NCBI GenBank assembly: GCA_910583695.1
Contig: CAJTZL010000013.1
Coordinates: 1-54,287, forward strand
DNA length: 54,287 nt
Source: an uncultured Oscillibacter sp.
GTDB lineage: Bacteria; Bacillota; Clostridia; Oscillospirales; Oscillospiraceae
Direction of reading: 5' to 3'
Below, one piece after another: positions 46,129-54,287 of this stretch. Below the pieces are notes generated by a model that worked only from the letters and a program-made list of their open reading frames with translations, did not search any database and was not told the origin of the DNA. Each line of letters begins with the position of its first letter. The stretch's first letter is position 1. A program made the position numbers and the translations under genes.

Positions 46129-48132
46129 TCAGCTGTTTCCACCCACAATCCGGCCGTAAGTCCGGGCAGTCAGGGCGAAGACCAGAGCGTAGATCAGGCA
46201 GAACACCGCCAGCGTTCCCGCCGTGCAGAGGGCAAAGAGCTTCACGTCATACAAGTTGAACAGCTCCAGCATTCTGGAGAGCATGGGGAAGGCCGCCAGC
46301 ACGTGGAGGGCCGCCGCCCCCAGAGGCAGGAAGAACACCAGGAGAATCTGGCTCTGGATGGAGGCGTTGACCTCCCGCTGGCTCATGCCCACCTGGCGGA
46401 GGATGAGGTAGCGCCGCTGGTCCTCGTACCCCTCGGAAATCTGCTTGTAGTAGATGATGAGCACCGTGGCCAGCAGGAACAGCAGCCCCAGGAAGACCCC
46501 CAGGAACAGGAACCCGCCGTACATGGCGTAGAACTCCTGGGCATTGTCCTGCTTGCTGGTGAAGCTCACGCCGCCGTCCCGCTTGCTCAGCTCGAACACA
46601 AGCCGCTCCGTCTGGGCCAGCTTTTCCTCATAATCCTCCCCCGCCAGATTCATCTGAACCCGGAACTGCCGGGCGCTGCGGGAGGTATCCAAGTCCATGA
46701 GCGCCTCCGCCGTCTCCCGGTCCGCCACTACCAGGAACAGCGACGATTCCTCAGAGCCCAGCAGCGTGTTGGTCGCGTGGCGGATGACCTCTGTGATTTC
46801 CTCCCGGACGTGGAAGGACAGGCCCGCCTCGCCAAAGTTCGCGGAGACGGTGAAGTCCGCCTGGAAATCCGCCGGGCCCTTCGAACAGGCCAGCACCTCG
46901 TCCGGAGCCAGAATGACGTTCTTTCCGGTGAGACGGCTGTAGTCCTCCGCCGTCACCACCTCCAACTCCGCCCGCAGGCAGTTCTGATCCAGGTTCAGGG
47001 AAATCTCACTGCCCCGAACGCCGCAGTAGACCCAATAGCGGGTGTAGTACCGGGAATCGGTAAAGCCCCCGGAGGCGTTGGCGGCAGCCTCCACCTCCCG
47101 CAAGCGGTCCATGGGGTCCCCCGGCTGGTTTTCCAGGTCCTGGAGGAACTCGATGTCATAGGGGTACATCTCGTCCAAGGCGTTCTCCAGGCCGATGTTC
47201 ATGGCGATGGTGGTGGAGACCGTCACCAGCACCATGGTGGAGAGGACGCAGATGCTGGCCAGGCCCACGGCGTTCTGCTTCATCCGGTAGAGAAGGCCGG
47301 AGACGGCGGTGAAGTGCCGGGTCTGGTAGTAAAACCTCGGGTTGGCCCGAAGGCGCTTCAAAATGGCGATGGACCCGGCGGTGAAAAGGCAGTAGGTCCC
47401 GATGATGACCAGAAACACCGCCCCGAAAAAGAACAGCATGGCCTCAATGGGGTTTTGGGTGGCAATGGCGATGAAATAGCCGCCCCCCAGGGTCAGGACT
47501 CCCAGGATGACCAGCAGCCATTTCGTCCGGGGCTCCCGCTCCCCCGCCGAGGCGCTGTGAAGCAGGTCCACCGGCTTGGTCCGGCTGAGGCGGAAGAGGT
47601 TCAGGATCAGCGTCAGCAGGAACAGGACGCCGAAGAGCGTAGACGTCTCCGTGATGCCCCGGAGGGAAATCTCCATACCGAACTGGGCGGGCATCCGGGC
47701 CAGCTTCAAAAGAAGCAGGACGACGCCCTTGGAAAACAGGATGCCCAGGAGAAGGCCCCCCGCCAGGGTGACGGCGGCGCAGAACAGGGTCTCCCAGAAG
47801 CACATCCGGGCGATGTGACGCTTTTCCAGTCCCAGGATGTTGTACAGGCCCAGCTCCCGCTGGCGGCGCTTCATGACAAAGCTGTTGGCGTAGAGCAGAA
47901 TCACCCCCGCCAGACACGCCGCCACCATGCAGCCCAGCCCGGCGAAGCTCTTGAGGTACATGGCCCCCCGGACGTTGTCCAGGCCCTCGTTGTAGGCCAG
48001 GAACACCAGAATGTAGTACATGGCCGCCGTCACCACGCTGGAGAGGAGGTAGGGGCCGTAAAACCGCCCGTTCCGCGCCAGATTCACCAGGGCCAGACGG
48101 GGGAAGAAGCCGGACTTACGCACGGGGCTCAC
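46129..48132 (-). CDS. BceB-type ABC transporter permease (FtsX family)
   Basis: The 667-residue protein has about ten membrane helices with FtsX domains near each end and a large extracytoplasmic domain of roughly 200 residues (about 325-520) in the middle, the BceB layout. It begins FFPRLALVNLARNGRFYGPYLL and has RRQRELGLYNILGLEKRHI after the second helix. BceAB transporters free cell-wall targets from peptide antibiotics such as bacitracin and also act as sensors. The start overlaps the ATPase gene by 17 bases. The usual BceS-type kinase is not adjacent. Confidence 0.9.
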   Translation of the reverse strand: MSPVRKSGFFPRLALVNLARNGRFYGPYLLSSVVTAAMYYILVFLAYNEGLDNVRGAMYLKSFAGLGCMVAACLAGVILLYANSFVMKRRQRELGLYNILGLEKRHIARMCFWETLFCAAVTLAGGLLLGILFSKGVVLLLLKLARMPAQFGMEISLRGITETSTLFGVLFLLTLILNLFRLSRTKPVDLLHSASAGEREPRTKWLLVILGVLTLGGGYFIAIATQNPIEAMLFFFGAVFLVIIGTYCLFTAGSIAILKRLRANPRFYYQTRHFTAVSGLLYRMKQNAVGLASICVLSTMVLVTVSTTIAMNIGLENALDEMYPYDIEFLQDLENQPGDPMDRLREVEAAANASGGFTDSRYYTRYWVYCGVRGSEISLNLDQNCLRAELEVVTAEDYSRLTGKNVILAPDEVLACSKGPADFQADFTVSANFGEAGLSFHVREEITEVIRHATNTLLGSEESSLFLVVADRETAEALMDLDTSRSARQFRVQMNLAGEDYEEKLAQTERLVFELSKRDGGVSFTSKQDNAQEFYAMYGGFLFLGVFLGLLFLLATVLIIYYKQISEGYEDQRRYLILRQVGMSQREVNASIQSQILLVFFLPLGAAALHVLAAFPMLSRMLELFNLYDVKLFALCTAGTLAVFCLIYALVFALTARTYGRIVGGNS

Positions 48133-48883
48133 CGCCTTGCGTCAGCACCGTCAGGGTGTCGGAAATCTTGGCGAACTGGGCCTCGGCACTTTGGGTCCCC
48201 CGGTAGAGCTGGTGGTAAACCTGCCCGTCCCGGAGGAAGAGCACCCGCCCGGCGTGGCTGGCGGCCTTGACGGAGTGCGTGACCATGACGATGGTCTGGC
48301 CCCCCCGGTTGATTTCCCCGAAGAGCTCCAGCAGATTGTCGGAGGCCCGGGAGTCCAACGCCCCGGTGGGCTCGTCGGCCAGCACCAGCTGGGGATCTGT
48401 GATGAGGGCCCGGGCCACGGCGGTCCGCTGCTTCTGCCCGCCGGAGACCTCGTAGGGGTACTTGGCCAGCAGGTCCGCAATGCCCAGCTGCTCCGCGACG
48501 GGCTGGAGCTTCTTTTTCATCTCCCGGTAGTCCCGTCCCGCCAGCACCAGGGGCAGGAAGATGTTGTCCTGAAGGGAGAAGGTGTCCAGGAGGTTGAAGT
48601 CCTGGAACACAAAGCCCAGGTGGGACCGGCGGAAGGCCGCCAGATCCCGCTCCCGGATGTCGGAGAGGGCCCTTCCGTTGAGGAAGACCTCCCCGGCGGT
48701 GGGGCGGTCCAGGGCCGCCAGGATATTTAATAAGGTGGTCTTGCCGGAGCCGGACTCGCCCATGATGGCCACATACTCCCCGGGCTCCACAGAGAAATTC
48801 ACGTCCGCCAGGGCCGTGACCTGCGCGCCGCCGAAGCGGGTGGTGTAGATTTTTTGCAGGTGCTGTACTTCCAGTAAAGACAT
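48116..48883 (-). CDS. BceA-type ABC transporter ATP-binding protein
   Basis: The 255-residue protein has all ABC motifs: Walker A GESGSGKT, Q-loop FVFQDFNLLD, signature VSGGQKQRTAVARAL, Walker B LVLADEPTGALDS and the H-loop VTHSVKAAS. The DEPTGALDS ending is typical of the MacB/BceA group that works with FtsX-type permeases. ATG 48883 has AGGAGGATTCCG before it. It is the first gene of a two-gene operon with the permease. A palindrome upstream (48971-48988) may control it. Confidence 0.94.
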   Translation of the reverse strand: MSLLEVQHLQKIYTTRFGGAQVTALADVNFSVEPGEYVAIMGESGSGKTTLLNILAALDRPTAGEVFLNGRALSDIRERDLAAFRRSHLGFVFQDFNLLDTFSLQDNIFLPLVLAGRDYREMKKKLQPVAEQLGIADLLAKYPYEVSGGQKQRTAVARALITDPQLVLADEPTGALDSRASDNLLELFGEINRGGQTIVMVTHSVKAASHAGRVLFLRDGQVYHQLYRGTQSAEAQFAKISDTLTVLTQGGEPRA

Positions 48884-48913
48884 ATCGGAATCCTCCTCTT
48901 GGGTTATGAGACG

Positions 48914-48988
48914 ATTATACCAGGGCCGGGGCCGGGATGCCATGGATTTGCCTTACAGTTTGGGCCGGTGTCTTACAATGTTGTAAGA
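48914..48988 (-). promoter_or_regulatory. BceAB promoter region with TTACAA/TTGTAA palindrome
   Basis: On the minus strand a TATAAT lies at 48914-48919 with a poor -35 (TGGCAT), so activation is likely. Upstream is the perfect palindrome TCTTACAA-TG-TTGTAAGA (48971-48988, plus strand), and an extra CTGTAAGG half-site lies at about 48951-48958. The sites suggest a dimeric activator. Confidence 0.6.
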
Positions 48989-49127
48989 TACGGAACCTGC
49001 AAAGGCAAAAATCCGGTCAAGAAACACTACCCAAACGCCGGAAAACGTGGTATGATAGGATATCAGAGCGTTCAGGCCCCGACCAAGGGACCTGCGGCAT
49101 CCTTCAAACAGCAAGGGAGGCGGCGGA

Positions 49128-50489
49128 ATGGCCAAAAACATCCGGGCCCTGGCGGCGGCGGCGCTGCTGTCCCTGGTCCTCAGCGGCTGCGGCGGGTTCA
49201 ACATCGAGTTCAACCCCGAGGAACTCTACACCCTGCCGGAGCTGCCCGCCAAGTACACGGAGCTCAACGCCCGGCTCAACGCCATTCTGGAGGACGGCGC
49301 GGAATACGCCGCCCCCGCCGCCGGCACCAACATCCAGCCCGTCCAGCTGACGGACCTGGACGGCGACGGGCAGCAGGAGGCCGTGGCCTTCTTCCGCAAG
49401 GCGGAGGACGAAAAGCCCCTGAAAATCTATATCTTCTCCACCCAGGGGGACAGCTATGAGCAGTCCGCCGTCATCGAGGGCAGCGGCGCGTCGGTCTACA
49501 GCGTGGTCTACAGCGACCTGGACGGCGACGGCCGGACGGAGCTCATTGTGGGCTGGCGGGTCAACGCGGAGCTCCAGGCCCTCTCCGTCTATGCCCTGGA
49601 CCCCGCCGGGCCCCAGGAGCTGCTGCGCAGCGTCAGCTATGTCCGCTACGCCAGCGTGGACCTGGACGGCGACGGTCTCCAGGAGCTGGTGGTGTTCCAC
49701 GCCGGGGAAGAGGGGGGCGGCGTGGCGGATTACTACGACTGGCAGGAGGGCGGCACCCTGCAAAGCGTCTCCTCCGCCCGCCTCTCCATCACCATGGCGG
49801 AGCTGAACCAGGGCCGGGTGGTTTCCGGAACCCTGCGGGACGGCCTGCCGGCGGTGTTCGTCACCGGCGTCACCACCCCGGTGTCCGCCGAGCTGGCGGC
49901 GGCGGCCGTCACCGACATTCTGGCCGCCCCGGAGCAGGAGCTGGTCAACGCGGCCCTTTCCAGCACCACCGGCGTCACCAGCGCGGTCAACGCCTTCCGC
50001 GGGCTCTATCCCACGGACATCAACGCCGACGGCTCCATTGAGGTGCCCAACCCCGCCGCGACGCCCCGCAGCGGCGAGTTCGACCAGCGCATCGACTGGA
50101 TGAGCTACAACGGCGCGGGAGAGGCGGAGGTGGTCCTGCGGACCTACCACAATATGGAGGACGGCTGGTACCTCCAGCTCCCCGAGTCCTGGACCAGCCG
50201 GGTGGAGGCGGAGCGCAGCGTCTCGGGAAGCGATGCCAGCGTCACCTTCTACATGCTGAACGAGGAGGCCGTCCGGGGCGCCGCCATCCTGCGAATCACC
50301 GCCCTCACCGGCACCAGCCGGGAGATTCGGGCCACGCGGGGCAACCGCTTCCCTCTCAGCCGCCAATCCGACGTGATCTACACCGCCGAGCTGCCGGAAA
50401 ACCCGCCCTGGGATCAGACCATGACGGCGGAGGAGGTCCGGTCGGCTTTCAGCCTCATCGTCCGGGAGTGGATTCCCGGGGAATCCTGA
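49128..50489 (+). CDS. Lipoprotein with VCBS/FG-GAP-like DLDGDG repeats
   Basis: The 453-residue protein has a lipoprotein signal (ALLSLVLSGCGG) and three calcium-binding-like repeats, TDLDGDGQQEAV, SDLDGDGRTELI and VDLDGDGLQELV, plus a weaker TDINADGSIEV. Repeats of this type form beta-propeller blades. The C-terminal part (ENPPWDQTMTAEEVRSAFSLIVREW) is unassigned. It is followed 30 bases later by a response regulator and a histidine kinase, so it may feed the two-component system with an envelope signal. GGGAGGCGGCGG precedes the ATG. Confidence 0.85.
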   Translation: MAKNIRALAAAALLSLVLSGCGGFNIEFNPEELYTLPELPAKYTELNARLNAILEDGAEYAAPAAGTNIQPVQLTDLDGDGQQEAVAFFRKAEDEKPLKIYIFSTQGDSYEQSAVIEGSGASVYSVVYSDLDGDGRTELIVGWRVNAELQALSVYALDPAGPQELLRSVSYVRYASVDLDGDGLQELVVFHAGEEGGGVADYYDWQEGGTLQSVSSARLSITMAELNQGRVVSGTLRDGLPAVFVTGVTTPVSAELAAAAVTDILAAPEQELVNAALSSTTGVTSAVNAFRGLYPTDINADGSIEVPNPAATPRSGEFDQRIDWMSYNGAGEAEVVLRTYHNMEDGWYLQLPESWTSRVEAERSVSGSDASVTFYMLNEEAVRGAAILRITALTGTSREIRATRGNRFPLSRQSDVIYTAELPENPPWDQTMTAEEVRSAFSLIVREWIPGES

Positions 50490-50519
50490 GGCCCACACCA
50501 TTTGAAAGGAGCGGACAGG

Positions 50520-51209
50520 ATGAAAAAAGTCTTGGTTTTGGAGGATGAGGCCAGCATCCGCGGCTTCATCGTCATCAACCTCCGCCGGGCCGGCTACGAC
50601 GTCATCGAAGCCGAGAGCGGCGAAGAAGCCCTGGAGCGTCTCCGGGAAAACCCGGACGCCCGGGTGGCCTTACTGGATATCATGCTCCCGGGCATCGACG
50701 GCTTTGAGGTCTGCCGCCGCATCCGGGCCACAAACAGCCGCATCGGCATCATCATGCTCACCGCCCGCTCCCAGGAGATGGACAAGGTGACGGGCCTCAT
50801 GACCGGGGCCGACGACTACGTGACCAAGCCCTTCTCCCCGGCGGAGCTCACTGCCCGGGTGGACGCCCTGGTCCGCCGCTCCGGCGGCGAGGAGCCCCCC
50901 CAGACCACCGGGGAGCTGAGCCAGCCCCCCTTCCTGCTGAACACCCGAAACCGGACCCTGGAGAAGAACGGCCAGCGGATCAAGCTGACCCAGGTGGAGT
51001 ATTCCATCATGCGGGTCTTCATGGAAAACCCCGGCAAGGCCCTGGCCCGGGAGGAGATCCTGGACATGGTCTGGGGCCGGGACTACTTCGGGGAGCTGAA
51101 AATCGTGGATGTGAACATCCGCCGCCTCCGGTTGAAAATCGAGGACAACGTCCAGAACCCCGCCTATATCACCACGGTCTGGGGCTACGGCTACAAGTGG
51201 GGGCTGTGA
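50520..51209 (+). CDS. OmpR/PhoB-family response regulator
   Basis: The 229-residue protein has a receiver domain (acidic pair EDE at 8-10, phosphate acceptor Asp in VALLDIMLPGIDGFEV, Thr in MLTARSQEMD, Lys in DYVTKPFSPAEL) and a winged-helix DNA-binding domain (IKLTQVEYSIMRVFMENPG...VDVNIRRLRLKIED, TTVWGYGYKW). ATG 50520 was chosen because GAAAGGAGC lies at the right distance; the frame extends 18 bases further. It is co-transcribed with the kinase gene starting 4 bases after its stop. Confidence 0.95.
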   Translation: MKKVLVLEDEASIRGFIVINLRRAGYDVIEAESGEEALERLRENPDARVALLDIMLPGIDGFEVCRRIRATNSRIGIIMLTARSQEMDKVTGLMTGADDYVTKPFSPAELTARVDALVRRSGGEEPPQTTGELSQPPFLLNTRNRTLEKNGQRIKLTQVEYSIMRVFMENPGKALAREEILDMVWGRDYFGELKIVDVNIRRLRLKIEDNVQNPAYITTVWGYGYKWGL

Positions 51210-51213
51210 CGGA

Positions 51214-52674
51214 ATGGAAGAGCGGGTTATGGAAAAGGAGCAGGGGTGGAAAGCCCTCCGCCTGCGGGGTCTGCGGCAGCGGTGGATCTTCAACTCCATC
51301 CTCCCCATCGGGACCCTGCTGGTGCTGGTCGTCACCCTGTTTTCCGCCGGTGTGTCCAACTACTATTACGGCACCATGCAAAAGGGCCTGGAGACCCGGG
51401 CCCAGGCCCTGGCCAACTCCTTCAACGAGTACTTCATGGACAACGGTTTTTCCAGCTACTATCAAAAAGCCGTCCAGTCCGCCGAGAGCTTCGAGGACAA
51501 AAACCGCATCGAGCTCCAGTTCATCGGCTCCAGCGGCCGCATCCAGGTATCCACCTCCGGCCTGACGGCGGGAACCTACCCGGGCACCGACGACATTCTC
51601 CAGGTCCTCCGGGAAAACAAGACAACCCCCACCCCCTACCAGGGCCGGGACCTGGAAACCGGGGAGGAGATTCTGGCGGTCTCCTGCCCCCTGACGGCAA
51701 ACGGCCGGGTGGTGGGCGTCATGCGCCTTGTGACCTCCCTCCGGGCGGTGGACCGGCAGGTCATGTTCGTGGTGCTGGCCATTCTCCTGGTGGCTCTGCT
51801 CTGTATGCTGCTGGTGGTGTTTTCCAACCTGCTGTTCATCAACAACGTGGTGGAGCCCGTGGCGGTGGTGACGGAGGCGGCCAAGCGCATCTCCGCCGGG
51901 AGCTACGGCACCCGGATTGAGAACAAGTACTCCGACGAGCTGGGAGAGCTGGTGGACAATATCAACGACATGTCCCTGAAAATCAGCCAGAACGAAAAAA
52001 TGAAAAGCGAGTTCATCTCCTCCGTCTCCCACGAGCTCCGGACCCCTCTCACCGCCATCAACGGCTGGGGGGAGACCATCCTGGAGGACGACCTCACCGA
52101 CGACCCCGAGCAGCTCCGCCGGGGCATCCGGGTCATCGTCAACGAGTCCCGGCGCTTGTCCACCATGGTGGAGGAGCTGCTGGACTTCTCCAAGATGGAG
52201 GACGGCCGCTTCACCCTCCAGATTGAGGACGTGGACCTCCAGGCGGAGCTGGAGGACGCGATTTTCACCTACCAGGAGCTCTTCCGCCAGGACGGCATCG
52301 CCCTGGAGTACCACCCCGGCGACGGGGACCTGCCCCTGATCCGGGGGGACTCGGAGCGGTTGAAGCAGGTGTTCTGCAACGTGCTGGACAACGCCGCCAA
52401 GCACGGCGGCGCCGGGCGGCGCATCACGGCCTCCGTCGTCCAGGAGGGCAGCGCCCAGGTGGTCCGGGTCCGGGACTACGGCCCCGGCATTCCGGAGGAG
52501 GAGCTGCCCTTCGTGAAGCAGAAATTCTACAAGGGCACCTCCCGGGCCCGGGGCAGCGGCATCGGCCTGGCGGTCTGCGACGAGATTGTGGGCCTCCACG
52601 GCGGGAGCTTCGCCATCGGAAATGCCGACGGCGGCGGAGCAGTCGTGACCATCAAACTGCCGGTCCGTTCCTGA
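51214..52674 (+). CDS. Membrane sensor histidine kinase
   Basis: The 486-residue protein has two membrane helices (about 28-48 and 185-208) with an extracytoplasmic sensor of about 135 residues between them, a HAMP domain (VAVVTEAAKRISAGSYGTRIENKYSDELGEL), the phosphoacceptor motif SSVSHELRTPLTAINGWGETI, and an ATPase domain with NVLDNAAKHG (N box), DYGPGIPEEEL and GSGIGLAVCDEIVGLHGG. It is PhoR/WalK-like in layout. It should signal to the preceding response regulator. The sensed signal is unknown; the VCBS lipoprotein upstream is a candidate partner. Confidence 0.95.
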   Translation: MEERVMEKEQGWKALRLRGLRQRWIFNSILPIGTLLVLVVTLFSAGVSNYYYGTMQKGLETRAQALANSFNEYFMDNGFSSYYQKAVQSAESFEDKNRIELQFIGSSGRIQVSTSGLTAGTYPGTDDILQVLRENKTTPTPYQGRDLETGEEILAVSCPLTANGRVVGVMRLVTSLRAVDRQVMFVVLAILLVALLCMLLVVFSNLLFINNVVEPVAVVTEAAKRISAGSYGTRIENKYSDELGELVDNINDMSLKISQNEKMKSEFISSVSHELRTPLTAINGWGETILEDDLTDDPEQLRRGIRVIVNESRRLSTMVEELLDFSKMEDGRFTLQIEDVDLQAELEDAIFTYQELFRQDGIALEYHPGDGDLPLIRGDSERLKQVFCNVLDNAAKHGGAGRRITASVVQEGSAQVVRVRDYGPGIPEEELPFVKQKFYKGTSRARGSGIGLAVCDEIVGLHGGSFAIGNADGGGAVVTIKLPVRS

Positions 52675-52744
52675 ACTGCCGGGGCAGACCCCTGCGGAAA
52701 ACAGCGCATTTGGAGCGGCAAAGCGAATTTACAGGGGGCATGAA

Positions 52745-52981
52745 ATGTTTCTAAACGCTGTTACGGTCATTGTGTTTGTATTTTGCGCGGTCGTCTTTGC
52801 GGCGGGTCTGGCGGAGGCATTGTTTCCGAAATGGTGCTGGAAAACCTTTGAGAGCTGGAAAGCTGTGAAAGAACCGTCAAAGACATATTTTCTGCGTAGG
52901 CGAATAGAGGGAATCATAGGGATGGTCATTGCCTCCGCTATGATGCTGGGGCCGGCCCTGATTTCGTATTTCGTTCAATAG
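52745..52981 (+). CDS. Small membrane protein (DUF6199-like)
   Basis: The 78-residue protein has two membrane helices (VTVIVFVFCAVVFAAGLAEALF and IIGMVIASAMMLGPALISYF) separated by a polar loop with FLRRRIEGI. This resembles the small DUF6199 group, but I name it only tentatively. ACAGGGGGC precedes the ATG weakly. It lies 70 bases after the histidine kinase and 101 bases before the DUF1385 gene. Base composition is lower in GC than its neighbours. Function is unknown. Confidence 0.7.
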   Translation: MFLNAVTVIVFVFCAVVFAAGLAEALFPKWCWKTFESWKAVKEPSKTYFLRRRIEGIIGMVIASAMMLGPALISYFVQ

Positions 52982-53082
52982 AACGGAACAGCCACGCAAA
53001 AAGACAGATGGAAAACCAGCGCGGCCGCCATGCTTTCAAGAGCTCAGCGCAATCCGATACCAACCCATAGAAAGGAAATTTC

Positions 53083-54057
53083 ATGGCAGAAGAAAACAAA
53101 TCCTGCGCCTTCCGCACCAGCATCGGCGGACAGGCGCTCATTGAGGGCATCCTGATGCGGGGCCCGGAGAAGCAGGCCATCGTGGTCCGGGATCAGGAGG
53201 GAAACCTGGTGGAAAAGGTGGAGCCCCTGCGCTTCATCAAGGACCGCTACCCCGTCCTGGGCCTTCCCCTCATCCGAGGGACGGTGAATTTTTTGGACTC
53301 CATGGTTAACGGGGTCAAGGCCCTGATGTACTCCGCCGACTTCTACCCGGAGGAGGAGGCCGCCAAGCCCTCCAGGTTCGAGCTCTGGCTGGAGAAGCAC
53401 CTTTCCAGCAAAAAGCTGGAGAGCGCCGTGGTGGCCCTGGCAGTGACGCTGGGCGTGGGCATGTCCGTGTTTTTGTTCATGATTCTCCCCACGCTGCTGA
53501 CCGGGGGGATTCTCCACTTTTTCCCCGGCTTCCCCCTCTGGGGACGGAATCTGGTGGAGGGGCTTTTGAAGGTGGTCATTTTCATGGCCTACCTGATTCT
53601 CTGCTCCCGGCAGAAGGATATTTACCGGGTCTTTCAGTACCACGGGGCGGAGCACAAGACCATCTTCTGCTATGAGGCGGGCCTGCCCCTGACGGTGGAG
53701 AATGTCCGGGCTCAGCCCCGGCACCATCCCCGGTGCGGCACCAGCTTCCTCTTTGTGGTAATCTGTGTGTCCATCCTGTTCTCCAGCATCTTTTTCGGCA
53801 TCTGGCCCGTCACCAACGCCTGGCTGCGGACGGCGGTGCATCTGCTGCTGCTACCCCTGGTGGTGGGTGTGACCTATGAGTTCAACCGCTGGGTGGGGCG
53901 GCATGTGCAGGAGAGCCTGCTTGCTAAAATCCTCACGGCCCCGGGGCTCTGGATGCAGAATTTTACGACCAACGAGCCGGATGATGGCATGATGGAATGT
54001 GCGATTCGGTCTCTGGAGCTTGTGCTTCCCAGTGAGAAGGGGAAGGATGCGTGGTGA
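53083..54057 (+). CDS. DUF1385 membrane protein
   Basis: The 324-residue protein starts TSIGGQALIEGILMRGPEKQAIVVRDQEGNLV, and continues with FIKDRYPVLGLPLIRGTVNFLDSMVNGVKAL, membrane helices around 115-175, YHGAEHKTIFCYEAGLPLTVENVR and the CGTSFLFVV segment. These are the hallmarks of DUF1385 (YqhQ-like) proteins of Firmicutes. YqhQ-like proteins are usually coded near prmC and prfA, and that genomic partner may lie beyond the window edge. Function is unknown. AAAGGAAATTTC gives a modest ribosome site. Confidence 0.93.
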   Translation: MAEENKSCAFRTSIGGQALIEGILMRGPEKQAIVVRDQEGNLVEKVEPLRFIKDRYPVLGLPLIRGTVNFLDSMVNGVKALMYSADFYPEEEAAKPSRFELWLEKHLSSKKLESAVVALAVTLGVGMSVFLFMILPTLLTGGILHFFPGFPLWGRNLVEGLLKVVIFMAYLILCSRQKDIYRVFQYHGAEHKTIFCYEAGLPLTVENVRAQPRHHPRCGTSFLFVVICVSILFSSIFFGIWPVTNAWLRTAVHLLLLPLVVGVTYEFNRWVGRHVQESLLAKILTAPGLWMQNFTTNEPDDGMMECAIRSLELVLPSEKGKDAW

Positions 54058-54287
54058 GGACGGCCGGATGGGGGATTCGGCCATGAAGATGGCTGGTGCA
54101 ATGCACCCCCCATATCGTCGGAAGAAACTCCGCTCACTCCGTCCCCGCCTGACGGCGAGGACTCCGCTCTGCTGCGTTCCTTCCTCCTCTCCCCACGAAA
54201 ACCGCTTCGCCGGGTTTTCGCGGGGGCCCCATTTTTTCTTCCAGAAGAAAACGAGACTGCGCCCGCAGGCGCGTGTCGGAGGCCAAC
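54058..54287. repeat. Dispersed intergenic repeat (copy 2) and window end
   Basis: No gene is visible. The motif GATGGCTGGTGCAATGCACC (start of 54088-54113) matches 38250-38275 at 25 of 26 bases. A second shared piece, TTTTTTCTTCCAGAAGAAAA, begins near 54233. In this copy about 120 bases, rich in CTCCGCTC-like repeats, lie between the two pieces; in copy 1 they are adjacent. Confidence 0.65.

Noticed and set aside
45904..48270. 788-residue plus-strand frame opposite the BceB-type permease
   Set aside because: Low-complexity shadow (Gln/His/Glu-rich); the permease has clear helices and motifs.

Overview
The window is GC-rich DNA (clearly above 60% GC by eye in most genes) from a spore-forming, anaerobic-type Firmicute. 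Gene content and codon style suggest Oscillospirales, in the Flavonifractor/Lawsonibacter/Intestinimonas neighbourhood. The pointers are a late-sporulation sigma factor, a lysine riboswitch, a Trp T-box, a double FeoA plus FeoB locus, a CD1871A-type CXXC peptide, TipAS, BceAB-type and DUF1385 proteins. The genus is inference; the sporulation and Firmicute signals are direct.

The central feature is a split sigK gene. The first 64 codons (pro-sequence and start of region 2) lie at 9001-9192. The remaining 172 codons lie at 26778-27296. Between them is a 17.6-kb skin-like intervening element. Joining the two halves at a shared CAA (central dinucleotide AA) restores the frame VAHII-KKYY and gives a 236-residue sigma-K. 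The inner ends of the element carry imperfect inverted arms (13 of 16 matching) placed symmetrically around that AA, as expected for a large serine recombinase attP. A serine recombinase gene sits at the right end and reads through the junction into sigK DNA.

Element cargo, left to right: (i) an AT-rich, foreign-looking pair, a HExxH zinc peptidase and a 1016-residue calcineurin-like phosphoesterase fused to a STAND-like NTPase, a plausible anti-phage module; (ii) a KilA-N protein and a serine recombinase that seems to have lost about 47 internal residues; (iii) an AbrB-type antitoxin and a HipA-like kinase behind an operator-bearing promoter; (iv) a redox cluster (TlpA lipoprotein, CXXC peptide, 4Fe-4S polyferredoxin, YyaL/DUF255 protein); (v) a second recombinase cassette flanked by imperfect 77/78-bp direct repeats, in which the recombinase C-terminal domain is repeated as three separate tandem genes; (vi) a 60-residue protein that may be a directionality factor, and the element's own recombinase.

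Left flank (1-9000): a lysine-riboswitch-controlled NhaC-family transporter, an aminotransferase with a Dabb protein, a CatB-like acetyltransferase, a YfcE-type phosphodiesterase, the Feo iron-uptake operon, a GNAT and a GIY-YIG protein. Right flank (27300-54287): L-lactate dehydrogenase; two unrecognised genes; a FAD-Rieske oxidoreductase; TrpB2 behind a Trp T-box; an ECF sigma/RsiV-like pair and a divergent lipoprotein; a TipAS MerR regulator; a macro-domain protein; YigZ; an XRE repressor facing a small gene across a perfect 28-bp palindrome; HflX; a flavin reductase; a CAT-like protein; a GNAT; rpmE; two GT4 glycosyltransferases with a TVP38-family membrane protein (probably glycolipid synthesis); a 30-residue hydrophobic peptide with its own promoter and structured transcript; a BceAB-type ABC transporter; a VCBS lipoprotein with a two-component system; and a DUF1385 membrane protein.

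The element should be carried in vegetative cells and lost only in the sporulating mother cell when sigK is rebuilt, so its cargo (candidate defence, toxin-antitoxin, redox) can be kept without harming sporulation.
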